A stretch of DNA of 40,643 nucleotides, taken from positions 1 through 40,643 of IMG/VR virus record IMGVR_UViG_3300035698_003916. One strand, written 5' to 3'. The translations under genes and the position numbers were made by a program. The stretch comes from a virus. Shown piece after piece: positions 29,603 through 37,807 of this stretch; positions within the stretch are counted from its first letter, which is position 1, and each line of letters begins with the position of its first letter. The notes beneath the pieces are model-generated. The model was not told the origin of the DNA and did not search any database. It worked only from the letters and a program-made list of their open reading frames with translations.

Positions 29603-30081
29603 TGGCATGGCCGAAGGGTAAGAGTCTTTCCAAAGAACATATAGAGAAAATTAGAAAGGCCAATATTGGCAAGCATGTGTTCAGCATGGCTGAAGAAACC
29701 AAAAGGAAAATAAGCAATACCCTCAAGGGCTATAAGAGGTCTAGGGAATCCATAGTAAAAGTGTCTGGTGAGAATCACTGGAACTGGAGGGGTGGAATAT
29801 CTCCAGAAAGTGAAAAAGTAAGAAAATCTATTGAATACAAGCTGTGGAGAGATGCAGTTTTAGCAAGGGATGGCTATGATTGTCAGAAGTGTCAAAAAAA
29901 GAGCGTCAAGCTACAATCTCACCATATTAAGAATTTCTCTGAATATCCAGAGTTGAGACTGGCGATTGATAATGGGATAACACTTTGTGCGGATTGCCAT
30001 ATTGAGTTTCACAAAAAACACGGGAAGAAGAAGAACACGCAAAAACAGTTAGTAATTTTTTTAAAGGAGACTTGTTTATGA
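29602..30081 (+). CDS. HNH homing endonuclease with NUMOD3 motifs
   Basis: This 159-aa protein starts at ATG 29602, sharing one base with the preceding stop. Residues 8-50 (LSKEHIEKIRKANIGKH, SMAEETKRKISNTLKGYKR) are two NUMOD3-like DNA-binding repeats, followed by GENHWNWRGG. Residues 96-142 are an HNH nuclease with CQKC, HHIKNF and CADCHIEFH: zinc cysteines and catalytic histidines all present. Such genes are selfish homing elements. It separates two enzymes of the glycan cassette, so it is probably a later insertion that kept the coupling on both sides. Confidence 0.88.
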   Translation: MAWPKGKSLSKEHIEKIRKANIGKHVFSMAEETKRKISNTLKGYKRSRESIVKVSGENHWNWRGGISPESEKVRKSIEYKLWRDAVLARDGYDCQKCQKKSVKLQSHHIKNFSEYPELRLAIDNGITLCADCHIEFHKKHGKKKNTQKQLVIFLKETCL

Positions 30082-30854
30082 AACTAGAAAAAGCATATAA
30101 AGTTATAAGGAAAGAACTTTTAATGAAAGATGAGCCTATCAAGGCGGTTGCTCTTGCTAAAGCACTGGGGAAGAAGGATGAAATAGCTGAGTCAATGATT
30201 GACCATCTTTATAACCCGGAGAAATACGAGACTCTTTATAAAGATGATAATTGTTTGGATTATGAAAAGATTGAACCAGAGAGCTTCGCTCTGGATGCCG
30301 ACAAGATCTACCATAGGTACGCCTGGGTAATGGAAGAATTAAGGAGACAGAAGCCAAAGACGATGGTTGACCTGGCTTGTTATGTCGGAAGTCTAGTTTT
30401 GACACTCTCTAACAAGGGTATAGAGGCAACCGGGGTAGATATGACCACTATAGCAATAGAGGCAGCTAAGAAGAGAGCTAAGAAGCTCAAGTTAGGGGCT
30501 AAGTTCTTCAATCAGAACCTTTTCGACCACAAAGGGAAATATGACGCTGTTATTTCTTTCGAGGTAATTGAACATATCGCAGACCCAAAGGCTTTTATTG
30601 ACCACTTGCTTTCTTTAACTAATCCTGGGGGCTGGTGCTATATCACGACTCCAAACGGACCATACGATGATGGACGTGGTAATGCTAGCAACTGGAACGG
30701 GAAGGGTCTTAGGGGTCACGTCAGAGCTTTCACGAAGGCATCTATAGCTGGACTATTGGAAGGTAAGGAGTTTTATATTAATGAAATGGCAGATAAGTTG
30801 CTTTGGATTAAATTTAGGAATAAGGAGGCCAAGAATGTTAAGACTAAAAACTAA
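30078..30854 (+). CDS. Class I SAM-dependent methyltransferase, divergent motif I
   Basis: This 258-aa protein starts at ATG 30078, eight bases after AAAGGAGA and overlapping the HNH stop (ATGA). The Rossmann core has motif I VDLACYVGSLVLTL near 96-109 (usual form D-x-G-C-G-x-G, here ACYVGS), motif II GVDMT near 120, YDAVISFEVIEHIADP near 155-170 as in UbiG-like enzymes, and a C-terminal TPNGPYDD loop. It probably methylates a sugar of the glycan made by this cassette. The altered motif I may weaken SAM binding or reflect a divergent branch. Confidence 0.75.
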   Translation: MKLEKAYKVIRKELLMKDEPIKAVALAKALGKKDEIAESMIDHLYNPEKYETLYKDDNCLDYEKIEPESFALDADKIYHRYAWVMEELRRQKPKTMVDLACYVGSLVLTLSNKGIEATGVDMTTIAIEAAKKRAKKLKLGAKFFNQNLFDHKGKYDAVISFEVIEHIADPKAFIDHLLSLTNPGGWCYITTPNGPYDDGRGNASNWNGKGLRGHVRAFTKASIAGLLEGKEFYINEMADKLLWIKFRNKEAKNVKTKN

Positions 30855-31014
30855 CTGCGAAATGTGTGGGGAGGAAGTCGAGTATATAGACATGAGGGAC
30901 GTCCCAGAAACTTGCGGTAAAAGAATATGCGTAACTAATTTGAAATATAAAAGACAACACGTTGACCCATTAACAGGTTCATCACCATCAAATGAAGAAA
31001 TTAAAAGTATTTAA
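30835..31014 (+). CDS. 59-aa Cys-rich zinc-binding protein
   Basis: The ATG at 30835 follows ATAAGGAGGCCAAG, inside the 3' end of the methyltransferase gene. CEMC near 8-11 and Cys27 and Cys32 (ETCGKRIC) make a four-cysteine zinc site. The remaining residues are charged. It overlaps the next gene by 23 bases. No family is recognised; similar zinc mini-proteins are found in many phages. Confidence 0.6.
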   Translation: MLRLKTNCEMCGEEVEYIDMRDVPETCGKRICVTNLKYKRQHVDPLTGSSPSNEEIKSI

Positions 31015-31897
31015 AATAGCGGTTGTAACCTCGATTCCCTCATACCATCTCTGGTGTGATGGGCTAAAAGACGCTCTAAAGTACCTCGGAGAAGATTTTT
31101 ACCTAGATGTTTATATCAAAGGCAAAAGGCCACCAGTGATTGACCTTTATGACATGGTAATTGGATGGGGTGGTTTTACTTCTAAAGAAGCCGAATATGT
31201 AGCCTCGCTTCCCAAGGGGATAAAAAAGGGATTGTTTCTGGCTGCTTCACACGCACACGAAAACCCAATAGCCCACAAATTTGATATTGTTTTTGTAGAG
31301 GATGCGATTGGATTAAAGAAACTACAAAAAATGGGAGTTGAAACAAGACTTGCCTTTGGGGTCGGGGACTGTTTCAGGCCAATTAAAATGAAAAAGCAGT
31401 TTGATGTTCTCAATATCGGGGCCTACGCAACCTGGAAAAGAAAACAGTTGTTTGCTTTGGCGGTTAAAGGATTGAGGGCAATATCTATCGGGCACCTTCA
31501 GGAGGTAGAACGAGAAGAATGGGACGCTTGCGTTAAGATGGGGGTAATGACCCTTCCGAACGTTCCACAAGAATTTGTCCCCTATTACTACGCCCAGTCA
31601 AAGTGTGTTGCTATTTCAGGATGGGCAGGAGGACAGAGGACTGTTCTTGAGGCTCTGGCAATGGGATTACATTGTATCGTCCCTAATGATGCCCCCCACC
31701 TTCTTTATTACTCTGATTCGGTTACCATGTATAACGCTGAACCCGGTGGTTTAAACGAAGCAATAAAGAAAATGAAAAACAAGACCAATAAAAATGGCAG
31801 AGAAGATGTTATGAACAGCTGGACTGCAAGACATTATGCAATGTCTGTTAAAGAAGGGATAAATTCGTGCCTAAAGCACCAAGCAAGTCACCAATGA
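30992..31897 (+). CDS. Glycosyltransferase (GT-B, GT4-like)
   Basis: This 301-aa protein starts at ATG 30992, without a clear ribosome binding site, overlapping the previous gene. The N-terminal half (KIAVVTSIPSYHLWCDGLKDAL, YDMVIGWGG) and the C-terminal half (FDVLNIGAYATWKRKQLFALAVKG, YAQSKCVAISGWAGGQRTVLEALAMGLHCIV) follow the GT-B plan, the latter with the nucleotide-sugar-binding ExAhAxG-type motif (LEALAMG). It is about 60 residues shorter than typical GT4 enzymes. It probably adds one sugar in the cassette's glycan. Confidence 0.72.
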   Translation: MKKLKVFKIAVVTSIPSYHLWCDGLKDALKYLGEDFYLDVYIKGKRPPVIDLYDMVIGWGGFTSKEAEYVASLPKGIKKGLFLAASHAHENPIAHKFDIVFVEDAIGLKKLQKMGVETRLAFGVGDCFRPIKMKKQFDVLNIGAYATWKRKQLFALAVKGLRAISIGHLQEVEREEWDACVKMGVMTLPNVPQEFVPYYYAQSKCVAISGWAGGQRTVLEALAMGLHCIVPNDAPHLLYYSDSVTMYNAEPGGLNEAIKKMKNKTNKNGREDVMNSWTARHYAMSVKEGINSCLKHQASHQ

Positions 31898-32367
31898 CCA
31901 TTGAGGAACGGGAAAAACTAAGGACTATATGCCTTGAGTTACCAGATAATTTTGTTGCAGTAGAGTTGGGATCAGGAAAGGGGTGTTCAACAAGGATAAT
32001 CGGTAAGATTGCTAAGGCAAAGCACGGGCACCTTTATACCATTGATAAAGTCGATTACAAGCTCAGGAGAAGGAGAACAAAGAATTTACCAGTAACTTTC
32101 ATCCAAGGCGATACACAAAGAGTAGAGTGGCAGGACGAGATTCATCTTCTTTGGATTGATGCCCTTCATACTTATCAAGGATTATTCGATGATTTAGAAC
32201 GCTGGGGACCATTCGTTAAAAAGGACGGTTTTATACTAGGACACGACTATGTTAACCTAAAGAGTGTCAGGAGAGCTTCAATGGACTACGCAAAGAAAAC
32301 TGATAAACTATTTCTAATAACTCCAACAATGTTTTTAATTGTTAAAAAAGAAATGGTCGGGGAATAA
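31867..32367 (+). CDS. Class I SAM-dependent methyltransferase (Methyltransf_24-like)
   Basis: This 166-aa protein starts at GTG 31867, seven bases after AAGAAGGGA. An in-frame ATG at 31894 has no ribosome binding site. Motif I VAVELGSGKGCSTRII is intact, YTIDKVD is motif II, and IDALHTYQGLFDDLERWGPFVKKDGFILGHDY matches the Methyltransf_24 group found in glycan clusters, often sugar O-methyltransferases. It overlaps the glycosyltransferase upstream by 31 bases. The substrate is unknown. Confidence 0.8.
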   Translation: MPKAPSKSPMTIEEREKLRTICLELPDNFVAVELGSGKGCSTRIIGKIAKAKHGHLYTIDKVDYKLRRRRTKNLPVTFIQGDTQRVEWQDEIHLLWIDALHTYQGLFDDLERWGPFVKKDGFILGHDYVNLKSVRRASMDYAKKTDKLFLITPTMFLIVKKEMVGE

Positions 32368-32399
32368 GAGACATTTATTATAAATTTTAAGGAGACAAA

Positions 32400-33377
32400 G
32401 TGGGAAAATTAAAGGTTTTTGTAACTGGGGCAACAGGATTCATAGCGGAGCATTTTATAAGGAGGTTTCACGATGAATATAAAATTGGTGTATTTGTGCG
32501 CAATAGTGTTCGCTATAATGGTATTAGCGACCAGCTTAATAAGTACTGTTCAAGAGTCTATCTTGGTGACCTAAAGGACAAGGACAGTATTGACCGGGCC
32601 TTGCAAGACTTCCAACCAGACATTATTTATCATCTAGGGGCGCAGTCTTCTGTCCAATATAGCTTCGATCACCCAGTAGAGGTGTCGGATGTCAATTATC
32701 TAGGTACGGTTAGATTAGCAGAGAGCGCCAGGCAGTACGTCCCTAAGCTAAAGAAGTTTATATTTGCTTCTACTATGGAGACATACGGTTATAGCCACCC
32801 TAGGGAGTCTTTTGATGAATCAGTCGAGTCTCGACCAAACTGCCCTTACGCAGTCGCTAAGAGTGCCTCAGAGCTATATTTAAAGTATCTTCATCACTCT
32901 TTTGACTTTCCCGTGATAATTGTTAGACAAACTAACGTCTATGGCAGGGAAGACAGTGATTTTTTCGTAGTGGAGGCCATTATCTCAAGAATGTTAAAGA
33001 ATAAGGACAAAATCAAGATGGGGACTGGTGACTCAATCAGGAACTTCCTACATATTGATGATTTGTTAGACTTAGACAAGAAAATGATTGAGTGGAAACA
33101 CGTTGAAGGTGCCCCGACAATTTTCGGTACAGTTTATAATACTGGTCCAGAAAATGGCGTCACTATTAAAGACTTGGCCCATACAATCGCTATTAAATTG
33201 GACTGGTGCGGGGAAATTGAATGGGGTAAAGTACAAATGCGACCAGGCAGGGGAGAAGTCTATTATTTAAACTCTAATGCTGATAAGGCGAAAGAAGACT
33301 TTGGATGGGAACCTGAAACAGAATTATCTAACGGTTTAGACAAAATTATAAAAGTATGGAAAAAAAAGTATCAATAA
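32400..33377 (+). CDS. NAD(P)-dependent sugar-nucleotide epimerase/dehydratase (extended SDR)
   Basis: This 325-aa protein starts at GTG 32400 after TTAAGGAGACAAA. The Rossmann motif TGATGFIAEHF (residues 9-19), FASTMETYG near 122-130, and catalytic YAVAK (Tyr150, Lys154) identify the extended SDR family. HLGAQSSVQYSFDHP and the RQTNVYGRED segment resemble GDP-mannose 4,6-dehydratase or related epimerases. It would make a nucleotide-sugar precursor, such as a deoxy or epimerised sugar, for the transferases beside it. The exact substrate cannot be told from sequence alone. Confidence 0.85.
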   Translation: MGKLKVFVTGATGFIAEHFIRRFHDEYKIGVFVRNSVRYNGISDQLNKYCSRVYLGDLKDKDSIDRALQDFQPDIIYHLGAQSSVQYSFDHPVEVSDVNYLGTVRLAESARQYVPKLKKFIFASTMETYGYSHPRESFDESVESRPNCPYAVAKSASELYLKYLHHSFDFPVIIVRQTNVYGREDSDFFVVEAIISRMLKNKDKIKMGTGDSIRNFLHIDDLLDLDKKMIEWKHVEGAPTIFGTVYNTGPENGVTIKDLAHTIAIKLDWCGEIEWGKVQMRPGRGEVYYLNSNADKAKEDFGWEPETELSNGLDKIIKVWKKKYQ

Positions 33378-34114
33378 TTATTACAAGCAAAGACAGACTA
33401 GAGGCGTTAAAAGCGTTTCTTTCTTCTATCGAGGGAAAAACAAAAGTCCCCTACGAGATTATAGTGGTTGATGACGCTTCTAAAGACGGTTCTCAGAAAT
33501 GGCTAGGCACGAGGGATGACATAAAAACTGTTTTAAATAAGAAGTCGGTACCAGTAGACGTTGCAAACAACCAGGGGGCTGAACTAGCCACTGGAGAGTT
33601 TCTAATCTTTGTTAATGAAGATATGGAGGCAACAGATGGCTGGCTTAAAAACCAGATACTTCTTTTAGAACAATTGGAAATGACCTACAAGGTCGGTTCT
33701 CTGGCTCAGAAAGTATTTTTAACTAACGGATCAATACAGTCAAGGGGCCATGCCTTTTCTGGGCTATATCAAATAAGTGTTCCCGGAGAAGATGTTGTTA
33801 AAAAAGTTGACTGGTCACCGTTTCCTTTTATGAGGAGAAGTGTTTTAGAGAAGGTTATGGGCTGGACTGTTCACGGTCAGATTTACTACGGAGATACTGA
33901 CCTGGGCCTAACACTACAAAAGGCTGGTTATACAAACTGGTATTGTCCATCTTCTGTTTTAATTCATCATACCCTTGGGCTGGAAGAAGGGACGGACTTT
34001 GACAAAGAGAGAAGGCAGCATAATGAATCAGTGGAACAGGTAAAATCAAAAATGTCTTTTATGAAGAAGTGGCAATTATGGTTAGAAACGGAGCATAGGG
34101 ACCTATTTACATGA
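33356..34114 (+). CDS. Family 2 glycosyltransferase
   Basis: This 252-aa protein starts at ATG 33356 without its own ribosome binding site, overlapping the SDR gene by 22 bases. The GT-A core reads VSIIITSKDRLEALKAFLSSI, YEIIVVDDASKDGSQKWL, then NNQGAELATGEFLIFVNEDMEATDGWL, where NED takes the DxD position. FPFMRRSVLEKVMGW and YYGDTDLGLTLQKAGY match the acceptor side. Typical of rhamnosyl- or other glycosyltransferases in surface-glycan clusters. The donor is unknown. Confidence 0.83.
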   Translation: MEKKVSIIITSKDRLEALKAFLSSIEGKTKVPYEIIVVDDASKDGSQKWLGTRDDIKTVLNKKSVPVDVANNQGAELATGEFLIFVNEDMEATDGWLKNQILLLEQLEMTYKVGSLAQKVFLTNGSIQSRGHAFSGLYQISVPGEDVVKKVDWSPFPFMRRSVLEKVMGWTVHGQIYYGDTDLGLTLQKAGYTNWYCPSSVLIHHTLGLEEGTDFDKERRQHNESVEQVKSKMSFMKKWQLWLETEHRDLFT

Positions 34115-35094
34115 AAGAAAGAAATGTCTTTGACCAGAACAGGAAAGTATTAAGATATCTCGACAGGGTGCATGAATATGCCTTTAAAGATATCACTCGT
34201 CCAGTCTCAATAGATATCAGTTTGACCGAGGACTGCAATCATGCTTGTCCTGGTTGCGTAGGGAACAGAGTGGACAGGCGTGTCTTAACCGCAGAAGGCT
34301 GGGGAAGGATAGCAGCAGAGATGAGAGACCGGGGAGTTAAGTCTATGAAAATTTCTGGCGGAGGAGAGCCTTTAATGCACCCAGACTATATGAATGTTAT
34401 TTGGGCGATTCGCAATACGGGGCTGGAGGTTGGATTGATTACCAACGGTCAGTTGATTGACAAAGATAACGCCAAGGGGTTGACAGACCTTTGCACTTGG
34501 ATTCGTGTTAGCGTTGACGCAGGCGACAGGAAAAGATTTAAAAAGGTACACGGGGTTGACCGCTACGATGAAATAGTCAAGAGCGTTAAAACTCTTGCTA
34601 GGCTCTCTGGCGAGTGTACCGTGGGTACAGCCTTTCTTATATCAAAGGACAATGAATGGGTTTTGGATGCTGTGCGACAGGCTTCCACCTGGGGTGTTGA
34701 TTATGCACAAATTAGGCCTTTTAATGGATTATTCTTTGAAAGCGATGAATTACTGGCAAGGGCAAAGCAATATGAGAAGCCAGGCTTTCAGGTTTTACAC
34801 TCTCCAACAAGATTTGATTCTAGTTTCAAGTTCCCAGAATACTGCCACGCTAAACATTTTATCCCCAGCATATCAACAGACGGGAAGGTTTACCCGTGTT
34901 GCCACCTGAGGGGCGTTGAAAAGTATCTGGTCGGGGACCTAAAAACCGAACCACTATCAACAATCTTGAATGAAATGAAACAGAGAACTGAGGATTTTGA
35001 TTTTGACTGTTGTGTGCGGTCTTGCCGAGGGAGCGTTGTTAATAATTTAGTTGATAAAATTAAGGAGCCAATTAAACATGAAGCCTTTATGTAA
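34111..35094 (+). CDS. Radical SAM enzyme with SPASM-like C-terminus
   Basis: This 327-aa protein starts at ATG 34111 in an ATGA overlap. The [4Fe-4S] motif DCNHACPGC (Cys42, Cys46, Cys49) and SGGGEP near 81-86 identify a radical SAM enzyme. The C-terminus has further cysteines (YCHAKHF, YPCCHLRG, CCVRSC) like the SPASM auxiliary-cluster domain. Such enzymes modify peptides or sugars, for example by dehydrogenation, epimerisation or deoxygenation. Among glycosyltransferases it is likely to alter a sugar or an attached group. Radical SAM enzymes are rare in podoviruses, but here the gene is intact and coupled to its neighbours. Confidence 0.88.
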   Translation: MKERNVFDQNRKVLRYLDRVHEYAFKDITRPVSIDISLTEDCNHACPGCVGNRVDRRVLTAEGWGRIAAEMRDRGVKSMKISGGGEPLMHPDYMNVIWAIRNTGLEVGLITNGQLIDKDNAKGLTDLCTWIRVSVDAGDRKRFKKVHGVDRYDEIVKSVKTLARLSGECTVGTAFLISKDNEWVLDAVRQASTWGVDYAQIRPFNGLFFESDELLARAKQYEKPGFQVLHSPTRFDSSFKFPEYCHAKHFIPSISTDGKVYPCCHLRGVEKYLVGDLKTEPLSTILNEMKQRTEDFDFDCCVRSCRGSVVNNLVDKIKEPIKHEAFM

Positions 35095-35917
35095 CAAGAA
35101 ATACCCATTTCCTCTAGCTTTAAACTATACCCTTCATAATAAATACTTATCGACTGGTGAATACTACACGAGGGCTGCCAAGAGGCTAGGAATGCCAATT
35201 AAGACAGCCAAAAAAGGAGATGCTTGTGTTTTAAATATTGAATCCCAGGGACATCCATTTTTAAAGGGCAAAGTAGTAACTGGTTATTATGACCTTGATG
35301 TTTTTATCCCTAGGGCTTTTAACATGGGGAAGTTTCAAAACGACAGTGACTTTTTGTTTACATCCCATTTTCCTAAATATGACATTAAACCAGGTGACCT
35401 CGATCACTATGTAGTTCTTCATGCCACCGATCCAGTATTGACCAAAAGGCGAAGAAAAAAGAAACACGATGTTGTTATCAGCGGGAGACTAGACTGGCTT
35501 TATAACGAAAGACTGGCCTGCTCTAAGCTACTACAGAAGCATTTTAATTGCTTAGTAATACCGCCAACACCAACCGTTGAATATATAAGTTTAATGACTA
35601 GCGGTAAAATTATTTTTAATTATTCTCTAACTGGCGATGTTTCAAGAAGACCCTTTGACGGAATGGCAACAGGGGTCCTTATCCACGAAAGGAATAATAA
35701 GATTCATGTTATTGGTGAAGAAAACAAACACTTCCTCGCCTTTGATTCTAGGGACGCTCTAGTCGAGATAGTAAAAGAACTTTTAAGAGACGAAGATTAT
35801 CTTGATAGGATCGACAAAGCTAGTACGGCTCATGTCTATAGCAAACATACCTACGATCACAGATTGACTTTTATTTATGATAAAATGAAAAAACTTTATC
35901 TAGAGAGGACAAAATGA
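35078..35917 (+). CDS. Glycosyltransferase-like protein
   Basis: This 279-aa protein starts at ATG 35078 after TTAAGGAGCCAATTAAAC, overlapping the radical SAM gene by 17 bases. An in-frame TTG at 35051 precedes the ribosome binding site. The C-terminal half (DVVISGRLDWLYNERLACSKLL, TVEYISLMTSGKIIFNYSLTGD, RPFDGMATGVLIHE) resembles the C-terminal lobe of GT-B enzymes of the Glyco_trans_1_2 type, and the N-terminal half would be the acceptor lobe. The assignment is weaker than for the other transferases. Context supports it. Confidence 0.62.
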   Translation: MKPLCNKKYPFPLALNYTLHNKYLSTGEYYTRAAKRLGMPIKTAKKGDACVLNIESQGHPFLKGKVVTGYYDLDVFIPRAFNMGKFQNDSDFLFTSHFPKYDIKPGDLDHYVVLHATDPVLTKRRRKKKHDVVISGRLDWLYNERLACSKLLQKHFNCLVIPPTPTVEYISLMTSGKIIFNYSLTGDVSRRPFDGMATGVLIHERNNKIHVIGEENKHFLAFDSRDALVEIVKELLRDEDYLDRIDKASTAHVYSKHTYDHRLTFIYDKMKKLYLERTK

Positions 35918-36579
35918 TTTTAAGCGGAAAAGAGGATATTCTTGTGTTAACGGCTCATGCCGATGATGAAACTATTTTCTGTGGGGGAACGATGATGGTT
36001 TGGCATAAATGCAACTGGACTGTTATCTGTTGTACTGGCACAAAGACTGATATGCGTGGAACACAGTTTGTCAGAGCAATGAAGTATTTTCAACATCTTG
36101 GGGTGAATATTGTTAAGTATGATATGTTGGAGCTTTACGATGATGGGATTGCTCCTACTCCATCGCAGGAAGAGTTATGGGAAAAGAAGATTAGAGCTTT
36201 GAATTTAAAACCAGACATGGTTCTTTCCCACAACGCAAGGGGAGAATATGAGTCTCCGTACCATATCACGCTCCATAATGTAGCCAAAAAGATTTATCCC
36301 AATATCTGGGAGTTTATATGTCCTGGTTCTTATAAAGTTTACCCTCAACCCTGGAAAGAGGAAGTAATGACTATTCCGTTGAGCCGACAGATGCTTGATC
36401 TAAAGACAGAAGTTTTCAATCGGTGCTACACTTCAGAATTATTATGCTGGAAGAATTTGCCGGGGGTTATGAATTACGAATTTAGACAGGGGCCAGAGCT
36501 TTTTACCAGAGGAGAACCACTGTGGGACCCTAAAACTGGAAAGGCGTTTAAAAAGAAGCCACAGGAGGCCATTAAATGA
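35914..36579 (+). CDS. PIG-L/LmbE-type deacetylase
   Basis: This 221-aa protein starts at ATG 35914 in an ATGA overlap. The metal motif AHADDETIFCGG (residues 14-25; the family consensus is AHPDDE) and a downstream YHITLHN segment near 117-123 giving the third histidine mark the PIG-L zinc deacetylases, which remove N-acetyl groups from GlcNAc-containing glycans or glycolipids. Ala for Pro in the motif is a mild variation. It suggests that the cassette's glycan contains an N-acetyl sugar that is deacetylated. Confidence 0.85.
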   Translation: MILSGKEDILVLTAHADDETIFCGGTMMVWHKCNWTVICCTGTKTDMRGTQFVRAMKYFQHLGVNIVKYDMLELYDDGIAPTPSQEELWEKKIRALNLKPDMVLSHNARGEYESPYHITLHNVAKKIYPNIWEFICPGSYKVYPQPWKEEVMTIPLSRQMLDLKTEVFNRCYTSELLCWKNLPGVMNYEFRQGPELFTRGEPLWDPKTGKAFKKKPQEAIK

Positions 36580-37343
36580 AAATTTCGATAATAACTCCCA
36601 CAATCCGAAGAAAAGGGCTGGAGATTGTCGCTAAGAGCCTCAGGAGGCAGGAATTTACAGACTTTGAGTGGCTAGTTGGGTCTAGTTTCAAGCCTTTTCA
36701 GCATAAACCAGTTTGGATCGAGGATAATTTCAAAGAAGGGTTCTGGTCACTTAATAGAATTTACAACAAATTGATTGATAGTGCCAAGGGGGAATTGATT
36801 GTCTCATGGCAAGACCACACTTTTGCTAATCCTGATTGTTTGTCAAAGTTTTGGTTTCACTACGAGAATAATAAAAAAGCTATTGTTTCAGCAGTTGGCG
36901 ACAAGTATGTTGATGATACCTGGACCACTAAGACCTGGCAGGACCCAAGAAAAAGAAAAGACTTCGGAAGTTTCTATGAAGTTAACTATCCTGACATTGA
37001 AGGCAATCTCTGCTCGGTTCCGAAACAGGCTATACTAGATGTTGGCGGTTTTGATTCTGGATTAGACTTTTTAGGATTTGGGATGGATTGGTACTCAGTC
37101 TTTAATAGGATCTTTGAAAATAAGGGGTACAAGTTCTACCTTGACCAGTCGTGCGAAAGCTTCTCATTGAGCCACCCACGGGTAGAGGGATGGGAAAAGA
37201 ATAATCTAATTCATAGCGGATACCACAAGAGGAGAACAGAGCTAAGGAAAGAAGGGAAATGGCTCAAACTTGAACGTCATGGTATGATAAAACGAAAAGT
37301 GAAAGGAGGTACGGATGAAAAAACATTTAAAAAAACATTGTAA
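36576..37343 (+). CDS. Family 2-like glycosyltransferase
   Basis: This 255-aa protein starts at ATG 36576 in an ATGA overlap. ISIITPTIRRKGLEIVAKSLRRQ is a GT2 start, SAKGELIVSWQDHTFANPDCL holds the nucleotide-sugar site with WQDH in place of DxD, and FDSGLDFLGFGMDWYSVFNRIFENKGYKFYLD matches the acceptor side (ED/DWD-like region). The altered DxD makes metal dependence uncertain. The last transferase of the cassette; a short membrane protein gene overlaps its end by 29 bases. Confidence 0.75.
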   Translation: MKISIITPTIRRKGLEIVAKSLRRQEFTDFEWLVGSSFKPFQHKPVWIEDNFKEGFWSLNRIYNKLIDSAKGELIVSWQDHTFANPDCLSKFWFHYENNKKAIVSAVGDKYVDDTWTTKTWQDPRKRKDFGSFYEVNYPDIEGNLCSVPKQAILDVGGFDSGLDFLGFGMDWYSVFNRIFENKGYKFYLDQSCESFSLSHPRVEGWEKNNLIHSGYHKRRTELRKEGKWLKLERHGMIKRKVKGGTDEKTFKKTL

Positions 37344-37581
37344 ATCAGGCTTATTGCCTTTTGTGTTGTTAGCTCTGATTCCTATTCTTTACTGGAATGG
37401 TATAAGACCAGCCAATATCAGAACCCATTGCCACTATAGTTCCCAAGAAATGGTTGAGGATGTTAGAGAGAGAAAAACTGGAAGCCATTCTGAGCCTGTT
37501 AGTTTTAGTTTCCACGAGATACTGGTTGATTATTACAAGGACATTTACACTAAGTGCCTACACAGAGAGGGATTAAAATAA
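37315..37581 (+). CDS. Single-pass membrane protein at the end of the glycan cassette
   Basis: This 88-aa protein starts at ATG 37315, preceded by AAAGGAGGTACGG inside the end of the glycosyltransferase gene. The basic N-terminus (KKHLKKHCKSG) and a transmembrane helix at 13-28 (LLPFVLLALIPILYW) suggest an anchor or uncleaved signal. The remaining 60 residues are hydrophilic, with His and Cys (THCHYSS, KCLHREG). It could hold cassette enzymes at the membrane or be exported. No family is recognised. Confidence 0.6.
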   Translation: MKKHLKKHCKSGLLPFVLLALIPILYWNGIRPANIRTHCHYSSQEMVEDVRERKTGSHSEPVSFSFHEILVDYYKDIYTKCLHREGLK

Positions 37582-37644
37582 TTTATTTCTCTTTGGTAAC
37601 CCTGGCCTATCATCTAATTGTTTATTATTATCTTTGGAGAAACG

Positions 37645-37782
37645 ATGGCAGAATTATTTAAAAACATTGAGGAGTTCGTGCAAATTACCAGAAAGAGGAA
37701 AACTAGGGTCTTTAAACCTCCCTGGAGTCCGAGTATAGAACTTTGCAATAAATTAAGGAGACAAAGAAAGAAAAAGGTTTGA
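37645..37782 (+). CDS. 45-aa basic protein, unknown
   Basis: The ATG at 37645 follows TTTGGAGAAACG. The product begins AELFKNIEEFVQITRKRK and ends with a strongly basic RRQRKKKV. The stop overlaps the -35 box of the promoter at 37779. The gap 37582-37644 holds nothing else that I can see. It may be a small nucleic-acid-binding protein. Confidence 0.45.
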   Translation: MAELFKNIEEFVQITRKRKTRVFKPPWSPSIELCNKLRRQRKKKV

Positions 37783-37807
37783 CTTTTTTTCGTATGTTTG
37801 CTATATT
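37779..37807 (+). promoter_or_regulatory. Promoter ahead of the second virion block
   Basis: TTGACT (37779-37784), a 17-bp spacer, TG at 37799-37800 and TATATT (37802-37807) form an extended -10 promoter. TTAGAAA follows at 37823-37829, 15 bases after the -10, then the terminator at 37836. The layout matches the promoters at 343 and 21624. Confidence 0.75.
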
